64,000 nucleotides of DNA from assembly GCF_026626335.1 (NCBI RefSeq), contig NZ_JAPNTZ010000006.1, forward strand, positions 496,001 through 560,000, given 5' to 3'. The notes under the pieces are model-generated. The model was not told the origin of the DNA and searched no databases. It saw only the letters and a list, made by a program, of their open reading frames with translations. The translations under genes and the position numbers were made by a program. Source of the stretch: Paractinoplanes pyxinae. Lineage in GTDB: Bacteria; Actinomycetota; Actinomycetes; Mycobacteriales; Micromonosporaceae. Of the stretch, positions 17,318 through 26,483 are shown in pieces; the stretch's first letter is position 1, and each line of letters opens with the position of its first letter.

Positions 17318-17569
17318 TCAGCTCGCCCAGGACTCCGACATCTGCGGAATCTGCTGGTTGAGGGACTGCAGATCGGCCTGCTGGCCGTTCGGGGCCGACC
17401 CGGCGCCGGCGATGAACCCCAGCTCGACGCCGATCTGCTGCCAGCGCTCGTAGAGCACCTGGTCCTGCAGCAGGGCCCGGACGTCGTGGTGCGACGAGCG
17501 CAGCTCCTCGAGCGCCGCCTCATAACGCGCGACCCGCGTGTGCAGGTCCAATGTCTCGTACGTGGTCAT
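17318..17569 (-). CDS. Small hypothetical helical protein
   Basis: An 83-residue, mostly helical, charged protein ([26 protein letters not shown] type N-terminus, Gln-rich C-terminus [15 protein letters not shown]). No cysteine, signal peptide or membrane helix. Its composition is ordinary and both ends are flanked by short non-coding gaps, which supports real coding. It lies between thyA and the WrbA-like gene on the same strand. No family recognised. Confidence 0.7.
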   Translation of the reverse strand: MTTYETLDLHTRVARYEAALEELRSSHHDVRALLQDQVLYERWQQIGVELGFIAGAGSAPNGQQADLQSLNQQIPQMSESWAS

Positions 17570-17598
17570 GCAGCCAGGTTAGCGAAAGATGAGTAGTT

Positions 17599-18207
17599 TT
17601 ATTCGCTTTTCAAGGTGCTCGCGATGCGGATGATGCGCTGGACGAGGTGGTCGAGGGCGGCCAGCTCGAAGTCCTCCAGCGGGGCGTCGTTGTTCGCGCC
17701 GGTCACGTGCGAGACGCCGTACGGGTTGCCGTCCACGAACTTCAGCGGGTCGGTGTAGCCGGGCGGCACGATGATGCCGCCGAAGTGGTAGATCGTGTTG
17801 TAGAGCGCCAGCAGCGTCGACTCCTGGCCGCCGTGCCGGGTCTGGGTGGCGGTGAAGCCCGCGTACGCCTTGTCGGCCAGCAGGCCCTGCGACCACTGCG
17901 GGCCCAGCGTGTCCAGGAACTGCTTGAGCTGGCTGGCGATGTTGCCGTAGCGGGTGGGCGAGCCGAAGAGCACGGCGTCGGCCCACACCACGTCGTCGGC
18001 GGACGCCTTGGGCTCGTCCTTGGTCCGGTCGAAGTGCTGGCTCCAGGCCGCGTTGGAGGCGATCGCCTCCGGCGGCGCCAGCTCGGCCACCTGACGCAGG
18101 CGCACGTCGGCGCCGGCCTTCTGCGCCGTCTCGTTCAGGCGCTCGGCCATCTTGTGGAGCGTCCCGGTGGACGAGTAGTAAATGATCGACAGCTTGACGT
18201 CGGCCAC
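17599..18207 (-). CDS. wrbA: WrbA-like NAD(P)H:quinone oxidoreductase
   Basis: Flavodoxin-fold enzyme that reduces quinones by two electrons with FMN, protecting against redox cycling. About 202 residues, usual for WrbA. The FMN phosphate loop is IIYYSSTGTLHKMAE; other family motifs are GSPTRYGNIASQLKQFLD and HGGQESTLLAL. The GTG at 18207 is chosen because AGGAGG lies six bases upstream; the ATG at 18228 would place that Shine-Dalgarno inside the gene. A perfect palindrome overlaps the region just upstream and probably controls expression. Confidence 0.92.
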   Translation of the reverse strand: MADVKLSIIYYSSTGTLHKMAERLNETAQKAGADVRLRQVAELAPPEAIASNAAWSQHFDRTKDEPKASADDVVWADAVLFGSPTRYGNIASQLKQFLDTLGPQWSQGLLADKAYAGFTATQTRHGGQESTLLALYNTIYHFGGIIVPPGYTDPLKFVDGNPYGVSHVTGANNDAPLEDFELAALDHLVQRIIRIASTLKSE

Positions 18208-18227
18208 GATGTGCCTCCTCGAATTCA

Positions 18228-18247
18228 TTGCTTGATCAGTCAAGCAA
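18228..18247. promoter_or_regulatory. Perfect palindromic operator upstream of wrbA
   Basis: TTGCTTGA-TCAG-TCAAGCAA, 8-bp arms with no mismatch, 21 bp before the wrbA start. It resembles sites bound by MarR/DUF24-type redox regulators. No such regulator gene is adjacent, so the binding protein would act from elsewhere. Confidence 0.7.
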
Positions 18248-18274
18248 CGTCCCCGCGAGGACCGGGCCGAAACG

Positions 18275-18550
18275 CTAGAGGCGCAATTCGCCGCCGTGAG
18301 GGCCGACACCGTCCGCGTTCTCGTCGTCGAACCAGACGCCGTCGGTGCCGAGGTAGCGGAACTGGTAGTGGCCCGACGGCACGGTGATGCTGATCGTGCG
18401 GGTGCCGTCACGGCGGGGCTTGAGCTCGTGCCGGCCCGGCTCCCAGTCGTTGAACGTGCCGACCACGCTCACCGGACCGGACGGCTGGTTGACCGGCAGG
18501 CAGAAGGTCACCCGCGTCTTGTTGCCGAAGAGTCGGTTCCTCTTGATCAT
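18275..18550 (-). CDS. Small stand-alone carbohydrate-binding (CBM48/isoamylase early-set) protein
   Basis: A 91-residue protein that is only one Ig-like domain of the kind found in glycogen-branching enzymes and AMPK beta subunits. Family landmarks are VSVVGTFNDWEPGRHELKPRRDGT (the VxGxFNxW pattern) and GHYQFRYLGTDGVWFDDENAD. There is no catalytic domain. The ATG at 18550 has GGAG eight bases upstream. Such mini-proteins are frequent in actinobacteria; glycogen binding is plausible but unproven. Confidence 0.85.
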   Translation of the reverse strand: MIKRNRLFGNKTRVTFCLPVNQPSGPVSVVGTFNDWEPGRHELKPRRDGTRTISITVPSGHYQFRYLGTDGVWFDDENADGVGPHGGELRL

Positions 18551-18631
18551 CACAGTCTCCACAGCTCGGGCTTCCATCCCTATAACGGCGCGCGGCGATA
18601 CGGGTGACGCCGCGCCGCATAGTCTTTCCGC

Positions 18632-19078
18632 ATGCAACCGGAGCCCCATGACGAACTGCGGTCGGCGACGTTTCGTGATCTCGACACGACCACCCTGTAC
18701 GCCCTGCTGAAGCTGCGGTCGGACGTCTTCGTGGTCGAGCAGGAATGCGTCTACGCCGACCTCGACGGCCGCGACGACGAACCCGGCACGCGGCACCTGT
18801 GGTTCACCCGTCACGGCGAGGTCCGGGCGTACGTCCGCATCCTCGACGACGGCGACGTGCAGCGCATCGGCCGCGTGGTGACGGCCAAGTCGGCCCGCGG
18901 CGCAGGCCTGGCCGGGCGTCTCATCGAGGAGGCGCTGACCGTCATCGGCCACCGCCCCGCCGTCCTCGACGCCCAGTCCTACCTGGTCGAGTTCTATTCC
19001 CGGTACGGGTTCGAACCCACCGGCCCCGAATTCATCGAGGACGGCATCCCGCACACACCCATGCGCCGCGAGCCCTGA
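18632..19078 (+). CDS. ElaA-type GNAT acetyltransferase
   Basis: A 148-residue acetyltransferase of the ElaA group. Diagnostic sequences are LRSDVFVVEQECVYADLDGRD, RIGRVVTAKSARGAGLAGRLIEEAL (acetyl-CoA loop) and AQSYLVEFYSRYGFEPTGPEFIEDGIPHTPM. Natural acceptor unknown. It converges directly on hemQ, with its TGA abutting the hemQ stop. Confidence 0.9.
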   Translation: MQPEPHDELRSATFRDLDTTTLYALLKLRSDVFVVEQECVYADLDGRDDEPGTRHLWFTRHGEVRAYVRILDDGDVQRIGRVVTAKSARGAGLAGRLIEEALTVIGHRPAVLDAQSYLVEFYSRYGFEPTGPEFIEDGIPHTPMRREP

Positions 19079-19825
19079 CTACGGAAGCGCGGCGACGATC
19101 TCGCTCATCGAGCGGCGCCGGCCCGTGTAGAACGGGACCTCCTCGCGCACGTGCCGGCGGGCGGTCGAGGCGCGCAGGTCGCGCATGAGGTCGACGATGC
19201 GGTACAGCTCGTCGGCCTCGAAGGCCAGCATCCACTCGTAGTCGCCCAGCGCGAACGACGCGACCGTGTTGGCCCGCACGTCGGGGTAGCCGCGGGCCAT
19301 CCGGCCGTGCTCGGCCAGCATGTGGCGGCGCTCCTCGTCGGGCAGCAGGTACCACTCGTAGGAGCGCACGAACGGGTACACGCAGATGTACGGCCGGGCG
19401 TCCTCACCGGCGAGGAAGGCCGGCAGGTGGCTCTTGTTGAACTCCGCCGGGCGGTGCAGTGCCATCTGCGACCAGACCGGGGCCAGGTGCCTTCCGAACG
19501 CCGTACGGCGGAACAGCGAGTACGCCTCCTGCAGGGCGTCCGGCGAGGCCGAGTGCCACCACACCAGCACATCGGCGTCGGCGCGCAGCCCCGAGACGTC
19601 GTACGTGCCCCGGATGGTCACCTCAGCGCGGCCTTCAGTCCGGTTTTGGGTGGCGGGCGGGGTGGTCGGACGGGCGGCGAGCTGCTCGAAGAGCGCGTCG
19701 ACCTCGCCGGCCAGCTCCTCCCGCATCGCCGGCAGCGGCGTCTCGGCCCGGAACACCGACCACATCGTGTAGCGGATCGTCGCGTTCAGCTCGTTGATCC
19801 GCGCCGCGTTCGTCTGCTCGCTCAC
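19079..19825 (-). CDS. hemQ: Coproheme decarboxylase HemQ (ChdC)
   Basis: Last enzyme of the coproporphyrin-dependent heme route; it converts Fe-coproporphyrin III to protoheme using peroxide. The 248-residue chlorite-dismutase-like protein carries the actinobacterial signature [25 protein letters not shown], which includes the reactive Tyr and the proximal heme His (EHG). The GTG at 19825 has GGGAGG upstream and overlaps the hemY stop (GTGA). Position after hemE-hemY agrees with the pathway. Confidence 0.94.
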   Translation of the reverse strand: MSEQTNAARINELNATIRYTMWSVFRAETPLPAMREELAGEVDALFEQLAARPTTPPATQNRTEGRAEVTIRGTYDVSGLRADADVLVWWHSASPDALQEAYSLFRRTAFGRHLAPVWSQMALHRPAEFNKSHLPAFLAGEDARPYICVYPFVRSYEWYLLPDEERRHMLAEHGRMARGYPDVRANTVASFALGDYEWMLAFEADELYRIVDLMRDLRASTARRHVREEVPFYTGRRRSMSEIVAALP

Positions 19826-21219
19826 TGTGCCTCCCATGTCTTGCTCACGTCTTCGGCGGCCCGTTCGCCGCTGGCGACGCAGGCCGGGATACCGACCCCG
19901 TCGAACGCCGCGCCGGCCAGCGCCAGCCCCGGCGGCAGGGCGGCCCGCGCGGCGGCCAGCCGGTCGAGGTGACCCGGCGCGTACTGCGGCAGCCCGCCGC
20001 CCCAGCGCTGCACCCAGGACGCGGCCGGCGGCGGCAGCTCGCCGCCGATCAGCTCGCCCAGCTCGCGCCGCGCCCGCTCGATCAGCACCGCGTCGTCGAA
20101 CTGCAGCCGCTCCTCTTCGCCGGCCCGGCCCAGCGACACCCGCACGATCACCGGGCTGCCCTCGGGCCTGTCCCACTTCCGGGTGACAAAAGTGGCCGCT
20201 TTGACCAGGGTGCCCTCGCTCGGCGGGACCAGGAAGCCGCTCAGCTCGGGCACCGGAGTGCCCGGGGGCAGGGCGAGGGCGACCAGGGCCACGCTCGCGT
20301 AGTCGAGTTTGCCCACCGCCTCGGCCGCCTCCGGCGCCACCGCGGCCAGCAGCCGGGCGCTCGGCTTGGCCTGGACGGCCAGCACCACGGCGTCGACGTC
20401 GTCGGTCTGCGGAGTCGGCACCGCACCCAGCAACAGGCGCCAGCCGTGCGCGGTGCGGGCCAGCTCACGCACCGGAAGGCCCAGGCTGATGCGGGCGCCG
20501 CTGGCCGCCGCAGCCGCGCCGACCAGGCGGCTCAGCCCGCCCTCGAGCGCGCCGAACACCGGCTGACCGGGCACCCGCCCGCTCGCGGCCTGCGCGGCCC
20601 GGACGGCGGCGCTCAGGGTGTGCTCGACCCGGGCCGTGCGCGCGAGCTGCGGCATCGCCACGTCGAGGGACAGCCGGTCGGCCCCGCCCGCGTAGACGCC
20701 GCCCAGCATCGGGTCGACCAGGCGGTCGACCACCTCGTCGCCGTAGCGCTCGCGGACCAGCGCGCCGACCGCGACGTCCTGCCCCGGGGCCAGCACCGGG
20801 CGGCCGTTGTCGACGTCGTGATCGGCGGTGGCCCGGGCGACACCGCCGAGCGCGCTCACATCGCCGGGAACGCCGACCAGCGTGCCGGGCGGCATCGGGG
20901 CCAGCCGGCCGCCGAGGGCCAGGGCGGCGGGCAGCTTGCGCGGGTGCACCAGCGCCTCTTCCAGCCCGAGGCGTTTGACCAGGGCCACCGCGGCCGACTC
21001 GGCGCCGTCGCTGCCGGTCATCAGGAACGACTCGGCGCCGCGCTCGACGGTCACGCCGGCCAGTTCGCCGGTGCGCAGCTTGCCGCCGAGGGCGCCGCTC
21101 TGCTCGTACACGATGATCTCGGCGTCGGCCGGGTTCAGGTCGCGCAGCCGCAGGGCGGCCGCCAGCCCGGCGATGCCGCCGCCGATGACCGCGATCCGCT
21201 TCCGCACACCGACCACCAT
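19822..21219 (-). CDS. hemY: Coproporphyrinogen III/protoporphyrinogen oxidase
   Basis: FAD-dependent oxidase of 465 residues. The N-terminus is the dinucleotide-binding [20 protein letters not shown], and the C-terminus returns FAD contacts ([24 protein letters not shown]). In actinobacteria with HemQ this enzyme oxidises coproporphyrinogen III (CgoX) rather than acting on protoporphyrinogen. The start is set at ATG 21219 ([11 protein letters not shown]); the frame stays open further upstream to hemE. It overlaps hemQ by 4 bp. Confidence 0.93.
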   Translation of the reverse strand: MVVGVRKRIAVIGGGIAGLAAALRLRDLNPADAEIIVYEQSGALGGKLRTGELAGVTVERGAESFLMTGSDGAESAAVALVKRLGLEEALVHPRKLPAALALGGRLAPMPPGTLVGVPGDVSALGGVARATADHDVDNGRPVLAPGQDVAVGALVRERYGDEVVDRLVDPMLGGVYAGGADRLSLDVAMPQLARTARVEHTLSAAVRAAQAASGRVPGQPVFGALEGGLSRLVGAAAAASGARISLGLPVRELARTAHGWRLLLGAVPTPQTDDVDAVVLAVQAKPSARLLAAVAPEAAEAVGKLDYASVALVALALPPGTPVPELSGFLVPPSEGTLVKAATFVTRKWDRPEGSPVIVRVSLGRAGEEERLQFDDAVLIERARRELGELIGGELPPPAASWVQRWGGGLPQYAPGHLDRLAAARAALPPGLALAGAAFDGVGIPACVASGERAAEDVSKTWEAQ

Positions 21220-21264
21220 TCCAGGTGGAACCGCCGCCTTGCCCACGGGGTCGGCCGATGTGAG

Positions 21265-22302
21265 CTAGCGCGCGGATGCCTCATGAACGTGGGCGACCAG
21301 GCGGGTCAGCATGTCGGGGTCGGTCTCGGGCATGACGCCGTGGCCCAGGTTGAACACGTGCCCGGGGGCGGCCTTGCCCTGGGCGAGCACCCGGTCGGCC
21401 TCGCGGCGCACGACGTCCCAGCCGGCGAACAGGATCGCGGGGTCGAGGTTGCCTTGGAGCGCCCTCTCCGGGCCGACGACCTCGGTCGCCTGGTCGAGCG
21501 GCGTACGCCAATCGACCCCGACCACATCGGCGCCGGCCTCGCCCATCGCCCGCAGCAGCACCGCCGTGCCCACTCCGAAGTGGATGCGCGGCACGCCGGC
21601 GTCGGCCAGGCCGCCGAGCACCCGGGCCGAGTGCGGCAGCACGTGCTCGCGGTAGTCGGCCTCGCTGAGCGCGCCCGCCCACGAGTCGAACAGCTGGACG
21701 GCGCTGACCCCGGCCCCGATCTGGGTGCGCAGGAAGGCCAGCGTTATGTCGGCCAGGCGGGTCATCAGCGCGTTCCACAGCTCGGGGGCGCCGTACATCA
21801 TGGCCTTGGTCTTCAGGTACGTACGCGAGGGGCCGCCCTCGATGAGATAGCTGGCCAGGGTGAACGGCGCGCCCGCGAAGCCGATCAGCGGAGTCGCGCC
21901 GAGCTCGCCGACCAGCAGCCGCACCGCCTCGGCCACGAAATCGACGTCGCCCTCGGCGAGCGGGCGCAGCCGATCGAGATCGGACGCCTCGCGGATCGGC
22001 CGGGCCACCACCGGGCCGGTGCCGGCCACGATGTCGAGGTCGATGCCGGCCGCCGCGATCGGCACCACGATGTCGCTGAACAGGATGGCCGCGTCGACGT
22101 GGTGGCGGCGCACCGGCTGCAGGGTGATCTCGGTGACCAGGTCGGGGCGGCGGCACGAGTCGAGCATCCCGATGCCCTCGCGGATCTTGCGGTATTCCGG
22201 CAGCGACCGGCCCGCCTGGCGCATGAACCAGACCGGGGTGTGCGGCACGTCGAGGCCGCGGCAGGCCCGGACAAAAGGCGAATCAGTCACAACGGAAGTC
22301 AC
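21265..22302 (-). CDS. hemE: Uroporphyrinogen decarboxylase
   Basis: Removes four carboxylates from uroporphyrinogen III to give coproporphyrinogen III. The 345-residue barrel enzyme shows both signatures: [16 protein letters not shown] near the N-terminus and [16 protein letters not shown] in the middle, plus the final [18 protein letters not shown] at 22302 is favoured; a second GTG at 22290 is possible. It is first gene of hemE-hemY-hemQ and divergent from DUF3000, the arrangement known from mycobacteria. Confidence 0.95.
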   Translation of the reverse strand: MTSVVTDSPFVRACRGLDVPHTPVWFMRQAGRSLPEYRKIREGIGMLDSCRRPDLVTEITLQPVRRHHVDAAILFSDIVVPIAAAGIDLDIVAGTGPVVARPIREASDLDRLRPLAEGDVDFVAEAVRLLVGELGATPLIGFAGAPFTLASYLIEGGPSRTYLKTKAMMYGAPELWNALMTRLADITLAFLRTQIGAGVSAVQLFDSWAGALSEADYREHVLPHSARVLGGLADAGVPRIHFGVGTAVLLRAMGEAGADVVGVDWRTPLDQATEVVGPERALQGNLDPAILFAGWDVVRREADRVLAQGKAAPGHVFNLGHGVMPETDPDMLTRLVAHVHEASAR

Positions 22303-22374
22303 TGCGACATCGTGCCACGACACGCTCGGCGCGCCGATCGGCTCCGGACACGCGCGGCGGCATAGTCTTCCCCC

Positions 22375-22941
22375 ATGGCGTCCCCCTCCGCTGTTCCTCC
22401 GGCGTTCGCCCGCGCGGTCGACGCTCTGCGGGCCGCGGCGCCACGACCCGAGATCCTGCTCGAAGAGATCGCCGCCCCGCAGAAGCTCGCGCCGTACGCG
22501 TTCGCGATCAGCGCGACCGTGCTGCGCGCGGGCGACGAGGTGGCCGGCGGCCGGCTGATCCTGCTGCACGACCCGGCCGGGCACGAGGCCTGGCAGGGCA
22601 ACATCCGGCTGGTCACGCTGGTCACGGCCGAGCTCGAGGACGATCTGGCGGGCGACCCGATGCTGTCCGCGGTGGCCTGGACGTGGCTCACCGACGCCCT
22701 CGATCAGCACGCCGCGACGTACACGGCAATCGGCGGCACGATCACGCAGACGACCTCGACCCGCTTCGGCGAGCTGGCCGGCCCCGCCCCGACGGCCGAT
22801 CTGGAAGTACGCGCGTCGTGGACCCCGACCGGCGACGACTTCGGCGCCCACCTGCGCGGCTGGTGCGCGATGCTCGCCTCGACGGCCGGCCTTCCCCCAC
22901 CCGGCGTGGCCGCGTTAGGTGACCGTCAACGAGTGGGTTGA
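22375..22941 (+). CDS. DUF3000 family protein
   Basis: A 188-residue protein of the actinobacterial DUF3000 family ([66 protein letters not shown]). Function unknown. In related genomes it sits between hemE and RNase D, and here a protease gene has been inserted between it and RNase D. A rare TTA leucine codon occurs close to its 3' end. The large hairpin at 22955-23048 follows its stop. Confidence 0.9.
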   Translation: MASPSAVPPAFARAVDALRAAAPRPEILLEEIAAPQKLAPYAFAISATVLRAGDEVAGGRLILLHDPAGHEAWQGNIRLVTLVTAELEDDLAGDPMLSAVAWTWLTDALDQHAATYTAIGGTITQTTSTRFGELAGPAPTADLEVRASWTPTGDDFGAHLRGWCAMLASTAGLPPPGVAALGDRQRVG

Positions 22942-22954
22942 CCGCAACCGAATC

Positions 22955-23048
22955 GAATTTCGCCCGCCTGCGACTTGGGCGCCGAAAACGGCTAGCGAAG
23001 CGAGGCCGTTTTCGGTGTCCAAGTCATCGACCTCCAGGGGCGAAATTC
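22955..23048. terminator. Long nested hairpin between convergent genes
   Basis: Outer arms of 11 bp (22955-22965 and 23038-23048, perfect) enclose an inner 21-bp stem (22972-22992 with 23005-23025) and a 12-nt loop at 22993-23004. The inner stem has only two imperfect pairs, both G-U on the plus strand. It lies between the stops of DUF3000 and the protease and could serve as a bidirectional transcription block, though there is no T-tract. It is much longer than an ordinary terminator. Confidence 0.6.
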
Positions 23049-23079
23049 TCGCCGAGCGAGCAGCGAGGCCATGTCTCAG

Positions 23080-24225
23080 TCAGCACACGTCGAGCGTGTC
23101 GCAGGCCGTCTTGATCGGGATGGCCAAGCCGATGCCCTCGGCGTCCTTGGCCTTGGCCGTGGCCACGCCGACGACCTGCTCGTTCGCGTTCACGACGGGA
23201 CCGCCCGAGTTGCCCGGGTTGATCGGGGCGTCGAACTGCACGGTCGGGCCGTCCACGTCGTCGGGCCGGTAGGCGCTGATCACGCCGGTGGTGACCGAGT
23301 CGTCCAGCCCGAGCGGCGCGCCCACCACCACGACCTGCTGGCCCGGCTTGACCTGGCCGGTGGCCGTGCCCAGGCCGGCGATCCTCTGGTTGGCCTTCAG
23401 GAGGGCAAGATCCTTGCCCTTGTCGACCTTGACGATGGTGGCGCTGATCCGGGTCGCGCCCCGCTCGAGCGAGACCTTGCGGCCGCCGTCGGTCCAAGTC
23501 TCGGCGACCACGTGGTAGTTCGTGATCAGGTTGGCCTGGTTGCCGGAGGCCTTCTTGCCGACCGAGAACGCGGTGCCGGTGAAGCCGCCCGCCCGCACCC
23601 GGAAGACGCTGGGCAGCACGCCGGACGAGACCGCCTCGGGATCGAAGACGCCGGCCAGCTTCTTCTCGAGCTGGTCGGTGCGGTCCTGCTCGGCCGAGAA
23701 GGCGGAGGCCAGGTCCTGGTTGTGGCGGCTCATTCCCTCGATCCGGTACGCCTGCCAGCCCGCCACCAGCAGCAGGAGCGTCACGACGCCGATGACCGCC
23801 GGCTTCAGCTTGTTCCCGCTGGTTTTCCCGTACGTCGGCAGGGGCGCCGCCGGTTGCGCCGGGAGCTCAGCCGGGGCCAGGCCGGCGTGCCAGGCGGGCT
23901 GCTCGCCGGTGTGCCGCTGCTGCTGCCTCGGGAGGGGGGCGGCCGGCTCCCAGTGCTGGTCGCCGCCCCACTGCTGCACTCTCGGCTCCCGCTGCTGCTG
24001 CGCGGGTTCCGCCCACTGTTGCTGCGGCGCTGCCTCCGCCCACTGACCTGCACCGACCGGCTCGCCCCAGCCGCCCTGGGCCTGCTCGGCCCACGGGTCG
24101 GCGGCCGGCTCACCCCACTGCCTCGAGTACGAGGCCTCCGGCTGCTCCTGCGCGCGGCGCCGCCCGTCGTATCGGCGCTGCTCGTCGGAGCCCGCGGGGG
24201 TGAACGGTTCGTAGGTCATGGTCAT
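23080..24225 (-). CDS. Membrane-anchored trypsin-like serine protease (S1C/HtrA-like, no PDZ)
   Basis: About 381 residues. A Gln/Trp/Pro-rich cytoplasmic region (WGEPAADPWAEQ-type repeats, residues 1-140) leads to one membrane helix (AVIGVVTLLLLVAGWQAYRI), a coiled-coil stretch and an extracellular chymotrypsin-fold domain. The triad is in NYHVV (His), KDLALL (Asp) and NPGNSGGPV (Ser). There is no PDZ domain after the protease. The ATG at 24225 follows GGGAGG at nine bases; ATG 24219 is also possible. It is divergent from RNase D. Confidence 0.9.
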   Translation of the reverse strand: MTMTYEPFTPAGSDEQRRYDGRRRAQEQPEASYSRQWGEPAADPWAEQAQGGWGEPVGAGQWAEAAPQQQWAEPAQQQREPRVQQWGGDQHWEPAAPLPRQQQRHTGEQPAWHAGLAPAELPAQPAAPLPTYGKTSGNKLKPAVIGVVTLLLLVAGWQAYRIEGMSRHNQDLASAFSAEQDRTDQLEKKLAGVFDPEAVSSGVLPSVFRVRAGGFTGTAFSVGKKASGNQANLITNYHVVAETWTDGGRKVSLERGATRISATIVKVDKGKDLALLKANQRIAGLGTATGQVKPGQQVVVVGAPLGLDDSVTTGVISAYRPDDVDGPTVQFDAPINPGNSGGPVVNANEQVVGVATAKAKDAEGIGLAIPIKTACDTLDVC

Positions 24226-24368
24226 CCGGCGCGGCCTCCCGGGTATCGGCGCTGCGCGAGGTAGTACGGAGAAAGTCGCCGTTCGGATCAGCCCGATGTC
24301 GATCGAGAAAACGGCGCGCCGGGACCCGGCTGCAAGCAGCCGGGGAGGTGTCCCCGTACGGTAGCGAG

Positions 24369-25670
24369 GTGACCGACGAAGCACCCCTGCGCCGTCGGGA
24401 CACGCCGGAGCCCGAAAGGGACGGACGACCGCACGCCGACTCGCCCGACCCGACGGCTGGCGGTCCCGAACCTGTCCCGCTCACCGCGCCCCGCGACGGC
24501 ACGCCGCGCCCGGTGGAGTCCGCCGACGAACTGACCGACGTCGTGGCCCGCATGACCGCCGGCACCGGCCCGGTCGCGGTCGACGCCGAACGAGCCTCCG
24601 GCTACCGCTACACCCAGCGGGCCTACCTGGTCCAGTTACGCCGCGCCGGCGCCGGGACAGTGCTGATCGACCCGCTCCCCCTGGACGACCTGCGCACCCT
24701 CGACGCCGCGCTGGCCGACAGTGAATGGGTGCTGCACGCGGCCAGCCAAGACCTGGCCTGCCTGGCCGAACTGGGCCTGAAGCCGCGCCGCCTGTTCGAC
24801 ACCGAGCTGGCCGCCCGCCTGGCCGGGTTCGAGCGGGTCGGCCTGGCCGCGCTCACCGAGCAGCTGCTGGGCTTCTCGCTCGAGAAGCACCACTCGGCGG
24901 CCGACTGGTCGACGCGTCCGCTGCCCGAGTCGTGGCTCACCTACGCCGCACTCGACGTCGAACTGCTGACCGACCTGCGCGACCACCTGGCGGCCGAACT
25001 CGAACGCCAGGGCAAGACGGCGTGGGCCGCCGAGGAGTTCGCCGCGCTGGTGGCGAGCGCCGACCGCCCGCCACGCGTCCGCCCCGACCCGTGGCGGCGA
25101 ACGTCCGGAATACACCGCGTACGGGGTGCACGGGCGCAGTCCCGGGTCCGGGCTCTCTGGTACGCCCGCGACGGCGTGGCCGCCCGCCGCGACTCCGCCC
25201 CCGGCCGGGTGCTGCCCGACGCGGCCATCGTCGCCGCGGCCGAGTCCGACCCCAAGGACGAGCGCAGCCTGCTGGCCATCCCCGGCTTCGGCGGCCGCTC
25301 GGTGCGCCGCCTGGCCCGGGTCTGGCTGGACGCGCTCGACGAGGCCCGCTCCCTGCCCGACGACGCCCTGCCGGTGAACCAGCCGGTGGAGGGCCCGCCC
25401 CCGCCGCACCGCTGGGCCGAACGCGACCCGGTGGCCGCGGCCCGCCTGACCCGCTGCCGGGCCGTGGTGGTGGCCACCGCCGAGGCCAACAACCTGCCCC
25501 CGGAAAACCTCATCAGCCCCGACTTCGTACGCCGCCTGGCCTGGTCCCCACCCGACGAGGTGACCCCCCAGACAGTCGGCGACACCCTGCGCGGCTTCGG
25601 CGCCCGCAACTGGCAGATCAACCTGCTGGCCGACCAGCTGGCCGACTCCCTGCCCGAGCCCACCGCCTGA
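24369..25670 (+). CDS. rnd: Ribonuclease D-like 3'-5' exonuclease
   Basis: A 433-residue exonuclease with DEDD-type catalytic domain: VAVDAERASGYRY (D/E), LHAASQDLACL (D), and YAALDVELL (Y/D). A C-terminal HRDC-type helical region (RSLLAIPGFGGRSVRRLARVWLDAL) follows. The likely role is stable RNA 3' trimming. The GTG at 24369 starts MTDEAPLRRRD; a disordered acidic leader of about 45 residues precedes the fold. It contains at least one TTA codon (VQLRRAG). A 12-bp perfect hairpin ends the gene. Confidence 0.92.
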   Translation: MTDEAPLRRRDTPEPERDGRPHADSPDPTAGGPEPVPLTAPRDGTPRPVESADELTDVVARMTAGTGPVAVDAERASGYRYTQRAYLVQLRRAGAGTVLIDPLPLDDLRTLDAALADSEWVLHAASQDLACLAELGLKPRRLFDTELAARLAGFERVGLAALTEQLLGFSLEKHHSAADWSTRPLPESWLTYAALDVELLTDLRDHLAAELERQGKTAWAAEEFAALVASADRPPRVRPDPWRRTSGIHRVRGARAQSRVRALWYARDGVAARRDSAPGRVLPDAAIVAAAESDPKDERSLLAIPGFGGRSVRRLARVWLDALDEARSLPDDALPVNQPVEGPPPPHRWAERDPVAAARLTRCRAVVVATAEANNLPPENLISPDFVRRLAWSPPDEVTPQTVGDTLRGFGARNWQINLLADQLADSLPEPTA

Positions 25671-25687
25671 CCGCACCTGGATCGACC

Positions 25688-25716
25688 GGGCCGCCCGCGT
25701 GAGTCGCGGGCGGCCC
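25688..25716 (+). terminator. Terminator-like hairpin after rnd
   Basis: GGGCCGCCCGCG (25688-25699) pairs perfectly with CGCGGGCGGCCC (25705-25716) across a 5-nt loop, 18 bp after the rnd stop. There is no T-tract. Confidence 0.7.
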
Positions 25717-25718
25717 GT

Positions 25719-25781
25719 CCGCGTTCCCGGGCGGCCCGTCGGCGTTCCCGGGCGGCCCGTCGGCGTTCCCGGGCGGCCCGT
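25719..25781. repeat. 21-bp tandem repeat, 3 copies
   Basis: Units at 25719-25739, 25740-25760 and 25761-25781 (consensus CSGCGTTCCCGGGCGGCCCG plus T) differ at one position. Each contains GGGCGGCCC, the right arm of the preceding hairpin, so the array looks like amplification of that arm. Confidence 0.9.
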
Positions 25782-25845
25782 CGCCCATTCGGCGGCGCCG
25801 GCAAACGGGTCGCGTCACGCCGGCCCGCGCTGCCACGATCGCCCG

Positions 25846-26246
25846 ATGGTGCAGATCCGCCCGTTCGAGCCCGGCGACCTCCCCGGAGTGCTGCATCTGT
25901 GCGAGGCCGAGGGCTGGCCGTCCTTCCCCGCCAACCCACCCCGCGCCCTGCGCATCCTGACCGCCCCCGGCGTAACCACGGTGGTAGCCCTCGACGCCGG
26001 CGCAGTGATCGGCTTCGCCGAACTCTTCAGCGACGGCGAGCTGCAGGCCTACCTGGCCAACTCGCAGTGGCCGCCACCCACCGCCGCACCGGCGTAGCCC
26101 GAAACCTGGTCACCGAGGCCCTACGCCAGGCCGGCGGCGAACGAGTAGACCTGCTCAGCGAGGACGCGGCGGCCCCCTTCTACCGATCGTTCCCCCACTT
26201 CGAGAAGCCCGGCTTCCGCCTCTACCCGTTCCACAACGCCGACTGA
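25846..26246 (+). pseudogene. GNAT acetyltransferase disrupted by a frameshift
   Basis: The first frame starts at ATG 25846 (MVQIRPFEPGDLPGVLHLCEAEG) and stops at 26097 after GELQAYLANSQW. The family's acetyl-CoA motif continues only in the -1 frame (QLAVAATHRRTGVARNLVTEAL, then AAAPFYRSFPHFEKPGFRLYPF) and ends at 26246. The shift point is about 26055-26065, consistent with a one-base deletion or two-base insertion. No slippery heptamer is visible, so programmed shifting is unlikely. Either a broken gene or a sequence error. Confidence 0.8.
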
Positions 26247-26483
26247 CCGGCCCACAGCCAGCCGCAGCGCGTCACAGGACACGAGCAGGTCGAACGTCCA
26301 AGATCGCCGCCGGTGGCCGCCACCTCCCCCGCCCATCAGGGTGGGCCGACGATAGCCCCCGCCACCGACATGATCCCGAAGTTATCCACAGGCAGAACCC
26401 CGCCCCGGCCGTCCCACGCGCGGCCGGGACAGGGCAGTCCACAGGTCAAGCGCCGTCCCGCTTCGGCGCGCCCTGTCCGGCGG

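Noticed and set aside
19969-22365. 798-residue plus-strand frame opposite hemY and hemE
   Set aside because: It is the mirror of third-position GC in the heme genes and contains no recognisable domain.
25699-25845. N-terminal extension of the GNAT gene through the 21-bp repeats
   Set aside because: The frame is open by chance (VPGRPVG repeats). The acetyltransferase fold begins at the ATG at 25846.
26050-26070. Programmed -1 frameshift in the GNAT gene
   Set aside because: There is no slippery heptamer or clear downstream pseudoknot, so mutation or sequence error is more likely.
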